Source of the DNA: Merzomyia westermanni
Taxonomy: Eukaryota; Arthropoda; Insecta; Diptera; Tephritidae
Assembly (NCBI GenBank): GCA_949987695.1
Contig: OX465290.1
Span: forward strand, 37,246,259-37,310,258
DNA: 64,000 nucleotides
Direction: 5' to 3'
The notes below the pieces were generated by a model. That model saw nothing but the letters and a program-made list of their open reading frames with translations. It did not search any database and had not been told where the DNA came from. Positions within the stretch are counted from its first letter, which is position 1. Every line of letters starts with the position of its first letter. The position numbers and the translations under genes were made by a program. Shown here one piece after another: positions 1 through 12,848 of the stretch.

Positions 1-1367
1 TGATGCCGTTAAAAATAATGCTGAATCGGCAAAGAAAATCTATTGTTCTCAAGCTGGTTGTAGCAAATTAAAAATTTTCAAATATTTGTCGTTGTGCCAT
101 CTCCTGTCTTTTGGACAGTAAATAATAAAAAGACACTGACGATGGCACATCGCCAAAGTGGGTTTTCAGTTTAAACAAAATTTGACAACTTATGAGTATG
201 AGCTTATCCTCCCTTGAAAAAGGCAAATCGCCTAAACGTCAATTAGTAACTGAATGAGCTGTTGAAGTGTATGAAAAGTACAAACACTTGCAAGTTGTGT
301 GCAAGCTCAAAAAAGGTATTCGGTAAATCTTAGTGTGCTTGTAGTGAACTACAGAGTTCTTTTAAACTTTGTGTTAAGTGCCTGAGGTCAATTGCATTAC
401 AGCCAAATAAAAACCACATGAAGAACAAACTAGTAAATTACACACTTTACAAAAGTATCTGAAGTTATAATTCATACATTTAGGCAGCAAAAAGCAAAGT
501 TGAGAGCGAACTCACTAGACGTTCATTCTTGTAGACAGTTTTTGCTTTGTTTTATATCGCCAGTGTCATGATGCGAATAAATTGATGTGGTTTTTTACTC
601 CATGCTATCAGCATTCAACTATCTTAATTTCCAAAAAAATCTGTTTTCGTTGTAAAAATCGTACAGAAATAAATAGTAAACTTACCAAATGCTGATTTTT
701 CGCTTACAAAACGTTTGAAAGCAAGCATTGTATAAGGGTAAGGGCACGTTGATCAAGAACTTATGATTGCTAAATGATAAAAAAAAATATAAACAGAAAC
801 TTTATAAAATGTTTCTCTAAATATTTATCTAAATCATATTTTTATTCTTTTAACGAATGTAATAAGCAAAATTAACTAAAGTGATTTGCTAGGAAACTGC
901 TTAAAGTTTGACAAAAAAAATTTACTACATTTCAATTTGAAAAGAAAATTATTTGAATTTTAGATTTAAAGCTAAGGGATTCATACAAATTCGTTCTTGA
1001 AGTTTATGAAACATGAAATTCAAGCCTTTAAAAAGTATGTATGCTAAAATAATGTTATAAAGGATAGCAAAAAAGAATGCGAATGATACAAAAGTACTGC
1101 AAACAGCTCGCATGCAGTTGAGCAAAAAGCTAGGTCTGCCGTCTGTTTGATGCCAAGTGCTCTTCACATCACTAAATTAGAGCATATGCAATTACCCGAG
1201 AAAAATTATGAGCAAAATAAGAAAGGGAATCTGAGTTCATGTGCAAACGAAAATTATATACTCAGGATTGAGCTTAAGCAATATAAAACCAAACATGATT
1301 ATAAGGCATGCATGTGGGCATATCAGCCGATTGACTTCTTTTTTAAATCAAATAAAAGAAAAATTTT
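1..1367. other. AT-rich DNA, no gene recognised
   Basis: No frame here resembles a known protein. The only structure noted is a short inverted repeat, TGTGCCATC at 93-101 and GATGGCACA at 141-149, enclosing a small CTGTC/GACAG hairpin. The short frames at 949-1167 (minus) and 1147-1374 (plus) have no recognisable motif and are probably chance. Confidence 0.6.
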
Positions 1368-1575
1368 CAAATAAAATAAAAATAAAATAGCATAAAATAA
1401 AATAAAATAAAAAATAAAATAAAACAAAATAAAATAAAATAAAATAAAAAAATAAAATAAAGCAAAATAAAATAAATAAATAAAATTAAATCAAATAACA
1501 TCAACGAAAATCAAATGAAATAAAATAAAATAAAATGGATTTAAAATAAAATAAAATGAAGTAAAGTAAGTAAAT
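1368..1575 (+). repeat. (AAAAT)n pentanucleotide array
   Basis: Imperfect tandem AAAAT/TAAAA units with substitutions (AAAAC, AAATC, AAATG) run for about 200 bases. This is the first of four large arrays of this unit, all with AAAAT on the plus strand. Confidence 0.93.
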
Positions 1576-2998
1576 AATGTACAATATATCTCGCTTCATT
1601 AGCTTGTGAAGTTACAACCTTACTTTAGCCAAACAAACCTAATATATTATGTGGTCTATGTTAAGCTTAGTATAAAAAAAAATTTAAGTAAGAAGTAGAT
1701 AAATATTTTTGCGGAAATATGAAAGGGAAGCGCTTCTAGCCTACACAAACATAGAAAGCACTCTTCCAACAACGAAAACATACGTTAGTTGAACAAACAA
1801 AAGAATGCAAGCAACAACCGCACGTTGGTTGAAAGCTGTCCACTATGTTTAGAGTCTTATGCGCTCACACGCCATAACGGGATATACGCCTACGTAATTG
1901 CTTATATGCTAGAGCTAATATTATGTGCGTGGGTGTGTAGACAAGTTACTAACTTTTCAGCCATCATCAAAGGTCTACAAAAGGCGAAAGTTTGTTGTTA
2001 TAATATTTTCGCTTTAAGCAACAATTTGCTTGATTAAAAAGTGCCCAACTCTGAACAATAAAAGTTTAGATTACGAAAACGAAAAGTTGATGATTGCACA
2101 TGAGTAGCGGGCCAGACGCTTATTTTTTGTTGTTTTCAAAGCTCATATGATATTTGTATTGTGTTTGTTAGGAAATATGTGTGAATGTTTTTTGTACATA
2201 TGAATGGGCTTGCAAGTTAAAGCAGGAAATATATTTTACAATAAACCTTTGTGTTATATTTAGCATATTTTAAAATTTAACTATAGCAAAAGTACTTTCT
2301 TTGTTCGCGGATAACATTTTGCATTTCGCTGATTAGGGGATTTACGTTTCTCGTTCTTACCTACTTGATTGTAAGGCCACAACCTTTTTTATTTTCACTA
2401 CCCACCTGCGAAGAGAGGGTTCAGCTGACCAAAGGTGGAGTGCTCCGAAATATTGATCCAAGCTAAGTTAGTAATTTGAGCTTTTTTGGAGTGGTTTTTA
2501 GTAAATTTAAAAGAAACCCTTTTTTATGAAGACTCACTGATCCTTGGGAGAAGAAATAAATATTGTAGAGCGGATAAACTTGAAGGCACAATTAATGTAA
2601 TCACGTCACATAGGTGGAATCTACTACTTAATATTTGAATAAAATTTGGTTAAGAGTTTCCTTTTATCATAATATAAAGTTCTGCTGAAGATAAAAAATT
2701 AAAAGAAAATGTTGTTTCCAAAACTTATGCAATTTCAAATTTTTTTTTCCTTTTTTCCTGATTTGTAAAGTTTATTTCGTCAATATTTTAGAAACTACTG
2801 AAGTTAAAAAAATAAACTTAGGTATTTTCAAATCCGATATTTAGAGGTTAGAAAAAAAACTATTAAAAAAAAAATTTATAACATTTTCGATTTCTCAAAA
2901 TTGAAAAAATTAACGTTCGCTATTAAGTTTTTTATTCAAAAAATGGCTCTGATATATGTACAGATATCCTGAAGTTTTTAGAAGGATAGTTTTTGGTT
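1576..2998. other. AT-rich DNA, no gene; one relic repeat segment
   Basis: No coding match. The stretch 2766-2812 reads as the reverse complement of part of the repeat at 50,627-50,680 (shared string TTTTTTCCTGATTTG and the neighbouring TAAAGTTTATTT), so it is a fragment of that degraded repeat family. Confidence 0.5.
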
Positions 2999-3345
2999 TT
3001 TTCAAAAGTATAAATTTTGGAATTTTTTTCAAAATTTTTTTTTATATTATTTTAACTTTCTAGTCGATTTCGAATATTTAAACACAAGATTACTTAACTT
3101 TGGTTACAGACATTTTTTTTGTGCAGTGGTATTAAAAAAAAATATGCTTAGAAAATAAAATAAAACAAAATAAATTTTTTCAAAAGTATAAATTTTGGAA
3201 TTTTTTCCAAAATTTTTTTTTTTATTATTTTAACTTTCTAGTCGATTTCGAATATTTAAACACAAGATTACTTAATTTTGGTTACAGAAATTTCTTTTTG
3301 TGCAGTGGTATTAAAAAAAAATATGCTTAGAAAATTTTTGTATTT
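2999..3345 (+). repeat. Tandem duplication, period about 178 bp
   Basis: CAAAAGTATAAATTTTGGAA starts at 3003 and again at 3181. Both copies then share GTCGATTTCGAATATTTAAA and GTGCAGTGGTATTAAAAAA nearly base for base. The first copy ends in a short AAAAT/AAAAC tract that the second lacks, so that tract expanded or was gained after the duplication. Confidence 0.88.
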
Positions 3346-3537
3346 AAATTTTTAGTTTTTATATTTCACTAGCACCAAACAATTTTTTCAGCTATCAATA
3401 TTGAGTAAATGTGTTATTGACTAATTGAATTTGAAAGTTTAAAAAATTAAAGGAGAAACCTGGAAAAAATTCAAAAAGCTTTAGATGTAACAGAAATATA
3501 AAGCAAAAAAAGGCGAGTCGAAAAATTAGTAGAGAAA

Positions 3538-4530
3538 TTAAATATTTTCCATTTTGAAAAATCGGTCGGAATGAGTCTTATAATTGTAACACAAACATCG
3601 GAAAGGCTCATTTAATTCAAAATTAGTTATACATTGTTTCAAGAAAAGATGTCTTGATGGTCGAACAACAACCAACAAAAATGGGCTAGAGAATAACCCG
3701 TTTAAAAATTTAATCATAAATATTGTTCCGAGCATTTCTTTACGACTAGCAAGGGTAGGAAGATTAATAAGTTTCAAGCGATTAGTATAGGGAGGTAAAT
3801 TATACAAGGAATCCCATAAAAGATCTCTTAAAGCGAAAAGTAAGAATTGTTTTTGAACCGATTCTATCCGATCAAGGTTGACCTGGTAGCTCAGATTCCA
3901 AATAATTGAGCCATATTCTAATATCGGTCTTACTAATGTTGTAAAAAGGGCTTTAGTTACGTACGGATCACTAAATTCTTTCGACCATCGCTTAACGAAT
4001 GATAAAACACAACTAGATTTATTGACAGTTGCATTAATATGGAGATTGAAGCTAAGTTTGCAATCCATCGTAACTCCCAAGTCCACAAAATCATGGACTT
4101 GTTCAAGACTATGATCATTGATTATGTAGGAAGCCGGCTCTGTATTTCTGCGCGAAAAATACATATATTTAAATTTTTTAAGATTGAGTAGCATAAAGTT
4201 TAGATCGCACAAAGCACCCAGTCTATTAAGATCTAATTGAAGTAAAGCTCTATTTTGGCTCACCAAGTAAGCCATAAACATCTTAACGTCGTCAGCGTAC
4301 ATCAAAATTTTTAAAAACATAATAGTACTGGATATATCATTAATGAACAGCAAAAACAGAATCGGGCCAAGATAGCTACCTTAAGGAACCCCAGAAGACA
4401 CATCACTGACATTAGATAGCGCATTCTTATAGGTCGCTAGGGTGGAAAACTGATTTTTATTTGCTAAATGTTCGGTTATTAATTGTCCATTTTGTTTTGA
4501 AGGCAAACCTGTTAAAGTTTTAATACAATT
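3538..4530 (-). pseudogene. LINE-1 reverse transcriptase fragment (non-LTR retrotransposon)
   Basis: On the minus strand this encodes the palm and thumb of a non-LTR reverse transcriptase. The open part (3538-4353) starts in LLFINDIS and carries the catalytic box YADD in MYADDVKMF, then KEFSDPYVTKALFTT, VRPILEYGSIIWN and YNLPPYTNRLKLIN. Upstream the frame continues as SSGVP-stop-GSYLGPIL: the glutamine of the usual GVPQG box is a stop (TAA, near 4381). Before that it keeps only scraps, with an internal deletion between RT motif 1 and the GVPQG box. The protein is clearly the same family as the copy at 18.7-21.9 kb. The clade (CR1/Jockey-like) is not certain. It is a dead 5'-truncated copy whose C-terminus diverges and ends early near 3538. 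Confidence 0.9.
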
Positions 4531-5809
4531 AAGTCCTTACAGATCTGGCTAAGAGTGTTTACTTTTTCTTTGCAAACGGTTTACTAATAAATCGGTAGCT
4601 AAATGTATGTACATGACTCCAGCTTTTTGAAGGAATTTTTTTCTTAAAGAGAAACTCCAAACGCTGTGTTCGAATTAGTGACAGTAAAAGCAGCATCAAC
4701 AAAAATATACGAATATCCATTTAAATTCCATTGCGGTTACTGAAAACAACCGTTAGCAACTAACCCTAACACATATTTAAATCAAATTTATATTACCAAC
4801 AACCAACATTCGACGCCAACACCAAGTTAGTTGAATGCAAAGCAGCTGAAGCTAGTTATGTTTGGCAAAACTTCTATGGGAAAGTGTGAAAAGCGCAAAC
4901 AAAAAGTCGCAAAATTTTGCAAAAGAATAGGTTAAAATATGAATGGTTGCAAATAAATATTGTAGCAGTTTCTGCAGTGCTCTAACACGAATGCAAATGC
5001 TTTTCATGCTGTGAAATCAGTTGCATAACTACTTGTAACTCGGTTCCTACCACTTACACTAATGACATAGGCGTTGAGCGACGAAATGAATGTAAAATGC
5101 ATGGATAGTAGCAGCGAGTTGGTGTTGTGGTACTGCCAGTGGTAAGTTGCTAGAAAATAACAAGAACAAACCGCTTATCAGGCGCAAGACTAGACCACAG
5201 TGTAACCCCAACAATAGAATAACGCTTAACTGCAACAAAATTTGTAACAATAAAAATGTCTACTAAATAAGTCAACATGCCGACGACAGTAGTGCGGTTG
5301 ATTCTAACGTATGCTTATATTTCAATGCACATCCTGTAGAGAAAGTCTTAAGTTCTGAGCTAATGTGCTTCTACATTCAGAACTGATATTATTCAGCTCT
5401 TAATTTACTTGACATCAACTATCGCATTTAATATGGTGATGTCCCAGGTGTTAAAAATTGGCCCTCGCCCTGGTTTACATTTTCGATACGACTGAATTAG
5501 TTAAATTATTTGCACTTAAGATCTAGTTAGTGTATTGATGATTTTTCTTTGGTTTCGGACCAGACCAAAAATGTTCATACTGATTCTAGTGATTTATTGG
5601 AACTAGTACGTTTCGTCTAAGTATTTCGAGAACCCCGAATAAAACCGAAATTATACGCATTAGACCTTCTTACTATTTTCAAAATATGGATATTGTACGT
5701 GTAACCCGTGCACCTTTTTTTATATTATTGGCTGTACAGTCTTTCCATTTTATATAATTTGTTGTTTTCACGATCTCAAGTCTAGTTTATCTTAGTTTAT
5801 ATTTTAGAT
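4531..5809. other. No gene recognised
   Basis: Unique-looking AT-rich sequence. The short minus-strand frame at 5059-5250 has a hydrophobic start but no family motif and no supporting context. Confidence 0.5.
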
Positions 5810-5936
5810 TTTAAATGAGAAATCATTGCTGTTTTCGAATTAGCACTATAACTTAAGCCTATATATGTTTGTTGCCTTCTCAATTTTTCTATTAAAAATC
5901 AAAAATAAACTTAACTGGTCTTAAGCTTCTAAACTT
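5810..5936 (+). mobile_element. SINE-B 3' fragment
   Basis: GCTGTTTTCGAATTAGCACTATA, then TATATGTTTGTTG, then AACTGGTCTTAAGCTTCTAAAC match in order the right arm of the inverted SINE at 23.7-23.88 kb (TTTCGAAATAGTACTATA, TATATGTTTGTTG, CAACTGGTCTTGAGCTC). It lacks the tRNA-like head, so it is a 5'-truncated copy. It ends in an A-rich tail (TTTAATAAAAAG), as a retroposed 3' end would. Confidence 0.68.
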
Positions 5937-6329
5937 TAATAAAAAGAACTTTTCTATTTTTTTTTTTGTATTGTTGTCTCTTTATAAGCTAGTTCATTAT
6001 TGTTGATGCGCATATTATACAGTTTATTTCTTGTGATGTTATTTTGAGTAAAAATAAAACGCATTTCCCTGCGTAATCTCTGGAGAAAGCTACGTAAAAT
6101 TGGCAGTGTATGAAACATGACCTAGTGAGATGGGATTGCATGACCGTTCTTCGACTTTATTGATTTTTCTGCCTGCGTGAGAGCTCATTCTCATAAGGCG
6201 CTTTGATGTCACGCTCTCTGTTCTCTTAACCCCTCTTTTGTCTTCTGTTGTCTAATAATAATCGCATAAACTCTTTGGCGAATTTCAATTGACTAGCGGG
6301 AACCATTCCAGAGATATTCAATATCAATA
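5937..6329. other. No gene recognised
   Basis: AT-rich sequence with no coding or repeat signal I can identify. Confidence 0.5.
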
Positions 6330-6545
6330 ATCTCACTTATATGAGAGGTGCCACGCCCCCTTTATGATTATCTCCAGTTATTCTTGCGTTGTCGAGGATT
6401 AACTTCATATAACTCTTACCAAATTTCGGGTTTTCTTTAATTACTTCAAGAGATATGCATATGAATAATTTCACTTGAATAGGAGGTCCCACGCACCATT
6501 TTCCCTTATCATCCGTTTTTGTGGAGCTTTTGGAGATTAACATTA
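6330..6545 (-). repeat. Relic repeat with GGGGGCGTGGCA motif
   Basis: Read on the minus strand it contains AAGAGTTATATGAAGTTAAT followed by AAAGGGGGCGTGGCACC. Both motifs recur in the diverged units at 10.9-11.3 kb, and GGGGGCGTGGCA also occurs at 9.69 kb. It is a fragment of an unclassified interspersed repeat. The open frame 6337-6543 is a by-product. Confidence 0.5.
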
Positions 6546-8812
6546 TCTAACTCTTTGCCAAATCCCAAACACGCCACAACTCAAAAAAATTCGAAGTCGC
6601 TTTCTTGGCGTGAGACTATTTTCTAATGACTATAGTCTTAACCTCAAAAACGGCTGCCGTGCCGAGCTTTATAAAAACTTAATTAATTATACTCTATCCA
6701 AAAGTTTTTAAGCAAAAGTTATTCTAATTTTGAGTTGTGGCTGTTTTTCATTCAGGGTACAATATATAGATATCAGTTAACTTGATATAAAATTTTTTTT
6801 AAAATCGCAACTTAACATTTTTTTAAATTTAAAATGCTTCTCCACAACAAAAAAAAAATTTTTTTAAATGCAAAAATATTCCTTTAAAAAAACAATTTTT
6901 TTGACTGAAATAACATTGTAAGAACTGTTTTTTTGAAATAAGCTTCATTTGATAGTTTGAACCAACAAACATCAATTCACTATCGAACTAGTTCTTATTT
7001 CACGTTTTAGATCTAGTTATGCTTTAGAAATTTGTCTCATTAGCTGCTAACTGCATGCCACAAACTCAGCTGCTGTTGACAGTGCGACGACGTGTAATGA
7101 CTTAGCTGCATGCAACATTCTCATATATTGAAGTGTATGGGGTTTTGTATCTACTTCGTGCTAGTTTATGCAATTACTTTGTTTCGCTGAATAACTGCCA
7201 ACGACAGAGATGCTGCTTTTGGTGAATTTGTTTGCTTCTCTGGTTATTTACCTGGCTGCCACTTACACTAAGCAAACAAGTGTGGGCGCAAAGCCACACC
7301 AAATAATTCAGTAAACATATGAATATGCATGAAAGCTACTAGCGGTGAAGAACAGAGAAATAATTCCATAAAAACCTATTTTGAAAAGTGAAGCAGTTCC
7401 ATTAGGGTTTCCTGAGAGATTTGTACTTAAGTGCGTTGACATTAAGTCAGTCGATTGCAAAAATTTTATGGAAAAGACTTTGTCGAAAAATAAAAGTCGA
7501 ACAATTTTTTGAAGAAAAGCCAAATCTATTAAATAAAATTTTTCATACAAAAATATAAAATATAAATTTCGAATAAAAACTTGTGCTTTTTCTCTCGCTC
7601 TGCTTTTCGGAGTTAATCCTAAATCCTACCAATACAATTTTCGGATTTCGCTAGTAAAAAGCATTGGGGTCGTCTATAGCTTTCTTACGGGCTAGTAAGT
7701 CTCATGCATAGAAACCCATTTTACGAGTGTATATGCTTACATATAAAATTTTGATTGAGGTGTATATTACCCAGGAAGAGATTAGGATATGCTATTACAA
7801 AGTTCAATTATTGGAAAGAACGCAACTTAAAGGTAAGTTGGACACACTTGTTTCACAACGACTAAAAAAAGTTAAGAAATTCGGTTAACATTCTAGTGTT
7901 TTAAGATTGAAATGTAGTTTCGAATATAATTTTTTAGAGAGGCTTTTTCATAGCGTTTCGTCATTAATTCACAAAATATATCCAACTTGAAGTAAATTGA
8001 TTAAAAATTAATATTTTAGTTTTAGCCTCAAGAAAAAAGATAAGTTTTAGTTTCTACATTTAATTAAAATTATGAAACTCAAATAAATATTTTAATTTTT
8101 GATTAAAAAAAATAAAATCAAGTTAGAAGGTAATTTGACGTTTTGAAAATAATTGTATAATTCAGTGCCTGATTATAACATGATTGGAGCTTTTCGTTCC
8201 TAAAGAGGGGAGTTCATTGCCAAAACAATGGGCACTGATATAAAGGTATAAGACTTAATCCCGATTCTGTGATTTTGACAAATTTTCAATATTGATGAAT
8301 AGTCAAGAAAAAATATTATTGGTATCCTCTTGCATTTTTGACGTAAAATTGAAGAAACATGATACAAATTTTTTTCTCTACTATTTATCAATGTTGGAAA
8401 TTTGTCAAGAATATAGAATAAAGTGTCTTAAATATTGAGTTTACCTCTTTAAATATAGAGGATGTGAGTAAATATTGCGTCACTGTACCAAACTACGTAG
8501 ATACGTGCTATTTGTCCAACGACTTGCTGACTTTCTTTCTTCATTAGTCTACGCCAACGGCAACGCTCCTCATGCTTTATCATATGCTTGAAAGCATGGC
8601 CAACGGCTGCAATGCCCACACAGTGTCACAATATTAAACAAACAAACAGTTCCAACAGCATGTGCCAAGGTAGCTATGTTCCATACCGAAACTATTTAGA
8701 ATTCAACTTAAGTTCTTGTTTGGTTTGTTTGAAATGTGATAAGTGGCTGAGAAAGGGAGATGAGTGAATGAACCTTTTTTTTGAATACATATATATTTAT
8801 GTGAAAATGCCT

Positions 8813-8815
<3 letters not shown>
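6546..8815. other. No gene recognised
   Basis: About 2.3 kb of AT-rich sequence. Short frames at 7308-7550 and 8200-8391 (minus) have no family motif. Long homopolymer runs are common and no transposon ends were found. Confidence 0.5.
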
Positions 8816-8855
<40 letters not shown>

Positions 8856-8856
8856 A
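8816..8856. repeat. (TA)n microsatellite
   Basis: About 18 TA dinucleotides abut the 5' end of the Helitron copy that follows. Confidence 0.95.
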
Positions 8857-9544
8857 TCATATATATTATTTCTGTAAGGTCTTTTTGTGTTAGTTCCTAA
8901 TTTTCTGCTCTCATTTGGCACCAATATTAATAAATAAAGTATCGTTTTAAAGGGGGAGGTTAGCTCCACATGCAAAACCATGTTTTAATTAGCGGAGTGC
9001 TTTTGTTTAAGCGTATTTTATAAAAATGATTTCCTTAAAATAAACGATTATAAATGCACAAAAAATCAACTTGTACTGCAAAGCTATTGTGACTGTGACA
9101 TTCACATACCTCGCGACATCTAAATTTGAATACTAAGACTGAACAGTGCTAGAATAATTAAAGGCATTGCGAATATCACAGTGCTCAACCCACTGCAAGC
9201 GCGCCATCTACACTTGAACATTGCTAAAATAAGTGAATAAGACTGCGTTCACATTGGGTCATAAACTCGAGTTAAAGGGACATTTTTTGAGTTAATTCAT
9301 ATTTATGTTGTCAATCAACTCAAGTTTATGGCTCAATGTGAATGTAATATAAGTGGTGGAATTTCAAACAGCTGTTTGCGCATATTTGTATAATTTTTTG
9401 TGTTCTCACACCAAGTGTAGCTGAAAATCTTTTTTTTATAATTTGAGAAAAAGGTTTGAAAAATCCTGGACCTGGACTATTAAAAGGTTTCAAACCCTTT
9501 TTGGTTTTTTTTTTTTGCGCAAGGCGCGCACGGGTCCAGCTAGT
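8857..9544 (+). mobile_element. Non-autonomous Helitron, copy 1
   Basis: The two ends are defined by comparison with copy 2 at 12.85 kb. Both copies start at TCATATATATTATTTCTG, preceded by A, and end in a TGCGC-AAGGC-GCGCA hairpin, nine bases, then CTAGT. A 5' TC and a 3' hairpin followed by CTRRT are the Helitron signature. No Rep/helicase coding is present, so it would depend on an enzyme from elsewhere. It contains an inner inverted repeat (TTCACATTGGGTCATAAACT and its near-complement, 9240-9345). The base after CTAGT is A rather than the T expected for A/T insertion, a small departure. The frame 9456-9674 runs through the terminus and is not a gene. Confidence 0.8.
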
Positions 9545-10264
9545 ACTAAATACTTATAAAATAAAGTCGCTAAAAAGCTATGTACGGAATTGGCTTCGCA
9601 CAGAATGCTCCGATTTGGAAGCGGTTTCTTGCATTTTAAAGCTTAGTTGTGTGAGATGGACTTTTTTTATATAATGTGAAGGAATATATAAAGGGGGCGT
9701 GGCAATCGGACAAAATGTGGTAAAAAAACATAAATTTTTGGTTTACACAGCCATACATCATAACCTAAACAACCGATTAGAATGAATCTTCCCTGAAGTT
9801 AAACTTTGAAATATTTACTTTCGTTCTGCATGAAAAAAAAAAGTTGATTTCTTTCTAATTTAACCAAAATTGTTTAAACAAAGGCAGCACTTTTTCCAAA
9901 AAAAAACTGTTTGTGTGTTTGTGCTTTAAGCGACAGCTGTGGTGAGCCATTCATTTGATGAATTGGCGAAAGAACTCGGTAGCGTTACTTCACTTCGGAC
10001 GTATGTACTCGTATGTATGTATGTATGTTACATAATTTCGCTTTTATTTCGGCTTCACATACATATTTATGCATGGTGAGAGACTAATGCAACAAAAAAG
10101 AAAAAGAATGCATGCATATTTTTAAACATACATATATACTCCTAAAGTTTAAACAAAAGTAAAAGGCAAATATTACAAAGAATTACTTTTGTTTCAATTA
10201 TAAAGTTGTTTTAAACATTATCAACCTGTGTGAAACAAGGTGCGGGTTGCTAGTATATACATAT
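9545..10264. other. No gene; small (GTAT)n run
   Basis: A GGGGGCGTGGCAA motif near 9694 marks another scrap of the relic repeat of 6.3 kb. GTATGTATGTATGT lies around 10,012-10,028. Nothing else is recognised. Confidence 0.5.
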
Positions 10265-10815
10265 ACAGTACCTGGGCGACGGAGCTTTGCTCTGCCTTTT
10301 CTGAGGTTACCATATAATTTAGTTTGTAGTAGGTACTCATCAGTAAATAATACTGAACGTTTATATATATATTTAGTTTTACTTACTGTTTGATACCCAC
10401 ATTGTCAAATCTTATTTTATTTTGGATTTGTTTTAAGATAGAAGGCAACTCGATAAAAACCTCCTCAGTGACAACACTTATGTAAGAGCGCTTAGATTGT
10501 AGCAGATAATTTATATACACAACTTCATGAAAATAAAAGACGCTTCCGAGATGATAGCGGATATGCAAAATATGTATATACATATATATTAGACTAAGAT
10601 ATGATGGTAACCCTATATAGATTTATTTTTGTTAAAAAAGACGTAAAACACCTTACCTTTGATACCCACATTGGCATGTGTTATTTGATTGGGTTTTTTA
10701 ATATCAGATAGGTGGCAACTCGATAAAAACGTCCTAAGTGGGAAGACATTTCAGGATAGTAGAGGATGTGCAAAGGAAAAGATATAATTTAGTAAGGTGA
10801 CAACCCTAGTGAGGG
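10265..10815 (+). repeat. Interspersed repeat R, two diverged half-units
   Basis: It begins with TACCTGGGCGACGGAGC and a GGAGCTTTGCTCTG hairpin. The core motif TTTGATACCCACATTG then appears twice (10,391 and 10,659), each followed by GGCAACTCGATAAAAAC. The same order is seen at 38.6-39.3 kb. This looks like a degraded non-autonomous element (Helitron-like terminal hairpin is inference). The frame 10,383-10,583 falls inside it and is not a gene. Confidence 0.65.
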
Positions 10816-10879
10816 GCCCCACCTGGAATTATTTTTGAGATTTTAACTAAATTAAACTTATAAATATTTTCATACACCA

Positions 10880-11340
10880 TATCTTTGGGAATTATTGGGA
10901 GGGTCTAATGAGATTAGAAAATTGGATGATAGTTAAAAAGGGTCGTGGCACCCATTCGAATATAATTTTTTAAGTAAATATCTTCTCAGGTGCTTATATT
11001 AGAGCAATAGAACTCTGGAAAGAGTTATATGAGGTTAATCTCTAGCACCTCAGGGAATATGTGCAATTAAAGAAAAGGGAGGCGTTTCACCTCTGATAAA
11101 AAGGTGATTTTTTAGGCGAAATTTCTTCGCCGTTGTTGACATCAGAAATTTAAAACCCAAGAAGTATTTATATGAGGCTAATCACTAAGAGATCAAGTAA
11201 GATGTGGAATATGGCAAAGGGGGTGTGGCACATCCCATACAAAAGATATTTTTTACTATATATATATATATGTTACACCAAAATAACTAGGGAAGGAGTT
11301 GTATGAGATTAATCTCCAGCATCTTAAGAAACTATGTTAT
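10880..11340 (+). repeat. Four diverged units of an unclassified repeat
   Basis: A motif close to GAGTTRTATGAGRTTAATCT occurs near 10,900, 11,025, 11,168 and 11,299, with GGGTCGTGGCACCC, GGAGGCGTTTCACC and GGGGGTGTGGCACA between. Spacing is roughly 115-145 bases. It matches the relic at 6.33-6.55 kb on the other strand. No protein can be read. Confidence 0.55.
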
Positions 11341-12848
11341 AAAGAAAAAAGATTCCTTTCATAAAAAACAAATTTTCCATCCTGAGATTTATTTGGAAAA
11401 TCGAAGATTTCCATATTCAGAAAAGCAACGCGTTTTCGGAAGAGAGGGTCGCACTTCGAATATAAACTGAACTTTGTACTGATTATCTTTAGATGTCTTG
11501 AGGGAAGAGTACTAAGTTGAAATGGCACGGAGTGTAATGACTTTTGTTTTTATTTTGAGAATTTCCTTTCCTGCACCTCTGATTGACATATGTACTAACA
11601 TAGTCATGATTAATATGTGCATACAACTCTAAAAATAACTTCTTTTCATTACTCACATTGCTTTGACCAATTTTCTTGTTAAATTCTTAAGTGCACTTAC
11701 TTCACCTCAAGAATGAGGCAATTTCAAAGACGTGAAAAAATTATAAAACAACAAAATAAGCGCAACAACAATGAAAGCAAAGGAACCAACCAACAATAAA
11801 GTCAAGATGTTGCAAGCATTCATTGTTTTAAGCATTACAGACAAACAATGAATGAGCAAAAACTTTTTTTTTAACTGACATGTGGCATGAAGTTAAGCAA
11901 ATGAAGCGGGCGCGCTTAGCTGCGAAAAGCAGCTCAAGTGTTTGAAGCAGGTGAAGTGAGAAAGAATATAACTTGGCATATCCTTAAATGTGTCGCAATT
12001 TAAACAATTTCTTACCACTTCATGTCAATTTTTCATGCTTCACTTTTCTGGTTACGGTGCCTGTACGCCAAACACGTTTGACACCAAATTCACAGAGGCT
12101 TAGATTGCATACATACAACCGCAACGAAATAATAATAATAATAAGTAAGAGCGGCAACCCAAGAAAACCCGAAAACAACAAGAACAAAAAAAAAGAAAAG
12201 AAAACCAAAAAGAAAATATGACAATGTAGGAGCACTAAAAGCAGGCAGCTAGACTAACTACAAGTTTACAGTAATATATTCTACTAGTACATTAGACCAT
12301 AGAAAAAGAGCACGCCCTACAAAAATATGAATCGCTTCGAAATGCTAAATTCCTTTGATTCTATTCTTGAGTAAACTTTCAGAGTTCAGGTATTTCTAAA
12401 GTCCGAGGTATTAGAAGCCGCCAAAAATGCCAAAGTTGTGCATATGAAGGACCAGTTCACTATGCAGAGTAAAGTCTTTTGATTTTTAAATTTGAGTTGT
12501 CATTTGAAAGGGCTTGTTAGTCTGTAGATGCCAGTTTGCAAAAACTTATTTTAACAATATAGTTAATTTGATTTTCAAAAGTTTTATGTCTATTTTAAGG
12601 TCTTGGTCTTTTTGTTACTGTTATAAAAAATAGTTGCCTCTACTGTAAAAAAATGTATTTCCAATGTGCTAGATAATACCCTATTTAGAATTCAAATATG
12701 AATTCACAAAATATTTATATTTATATTTCTTTTCATTGGGAATAAGCAAATAGCTCTTGAAATATATGACAGTTATGAAAACGATTGCCCAATGTTCTAG
12801 AACTGTTTTGCCTTGAGGTATCATATGAAAGAGCAGTGCGCCTAGGTA
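11341..12848. other. No gene recognised
   Basis: AT-rich sequence. A run of AATAATAATAATAA lies near 12,128 with A-rich sequence after it. The two overlapping frames on opposite strands at 11,988-12,235 are produced by this low-complexity stretch. Confidence 0.5.
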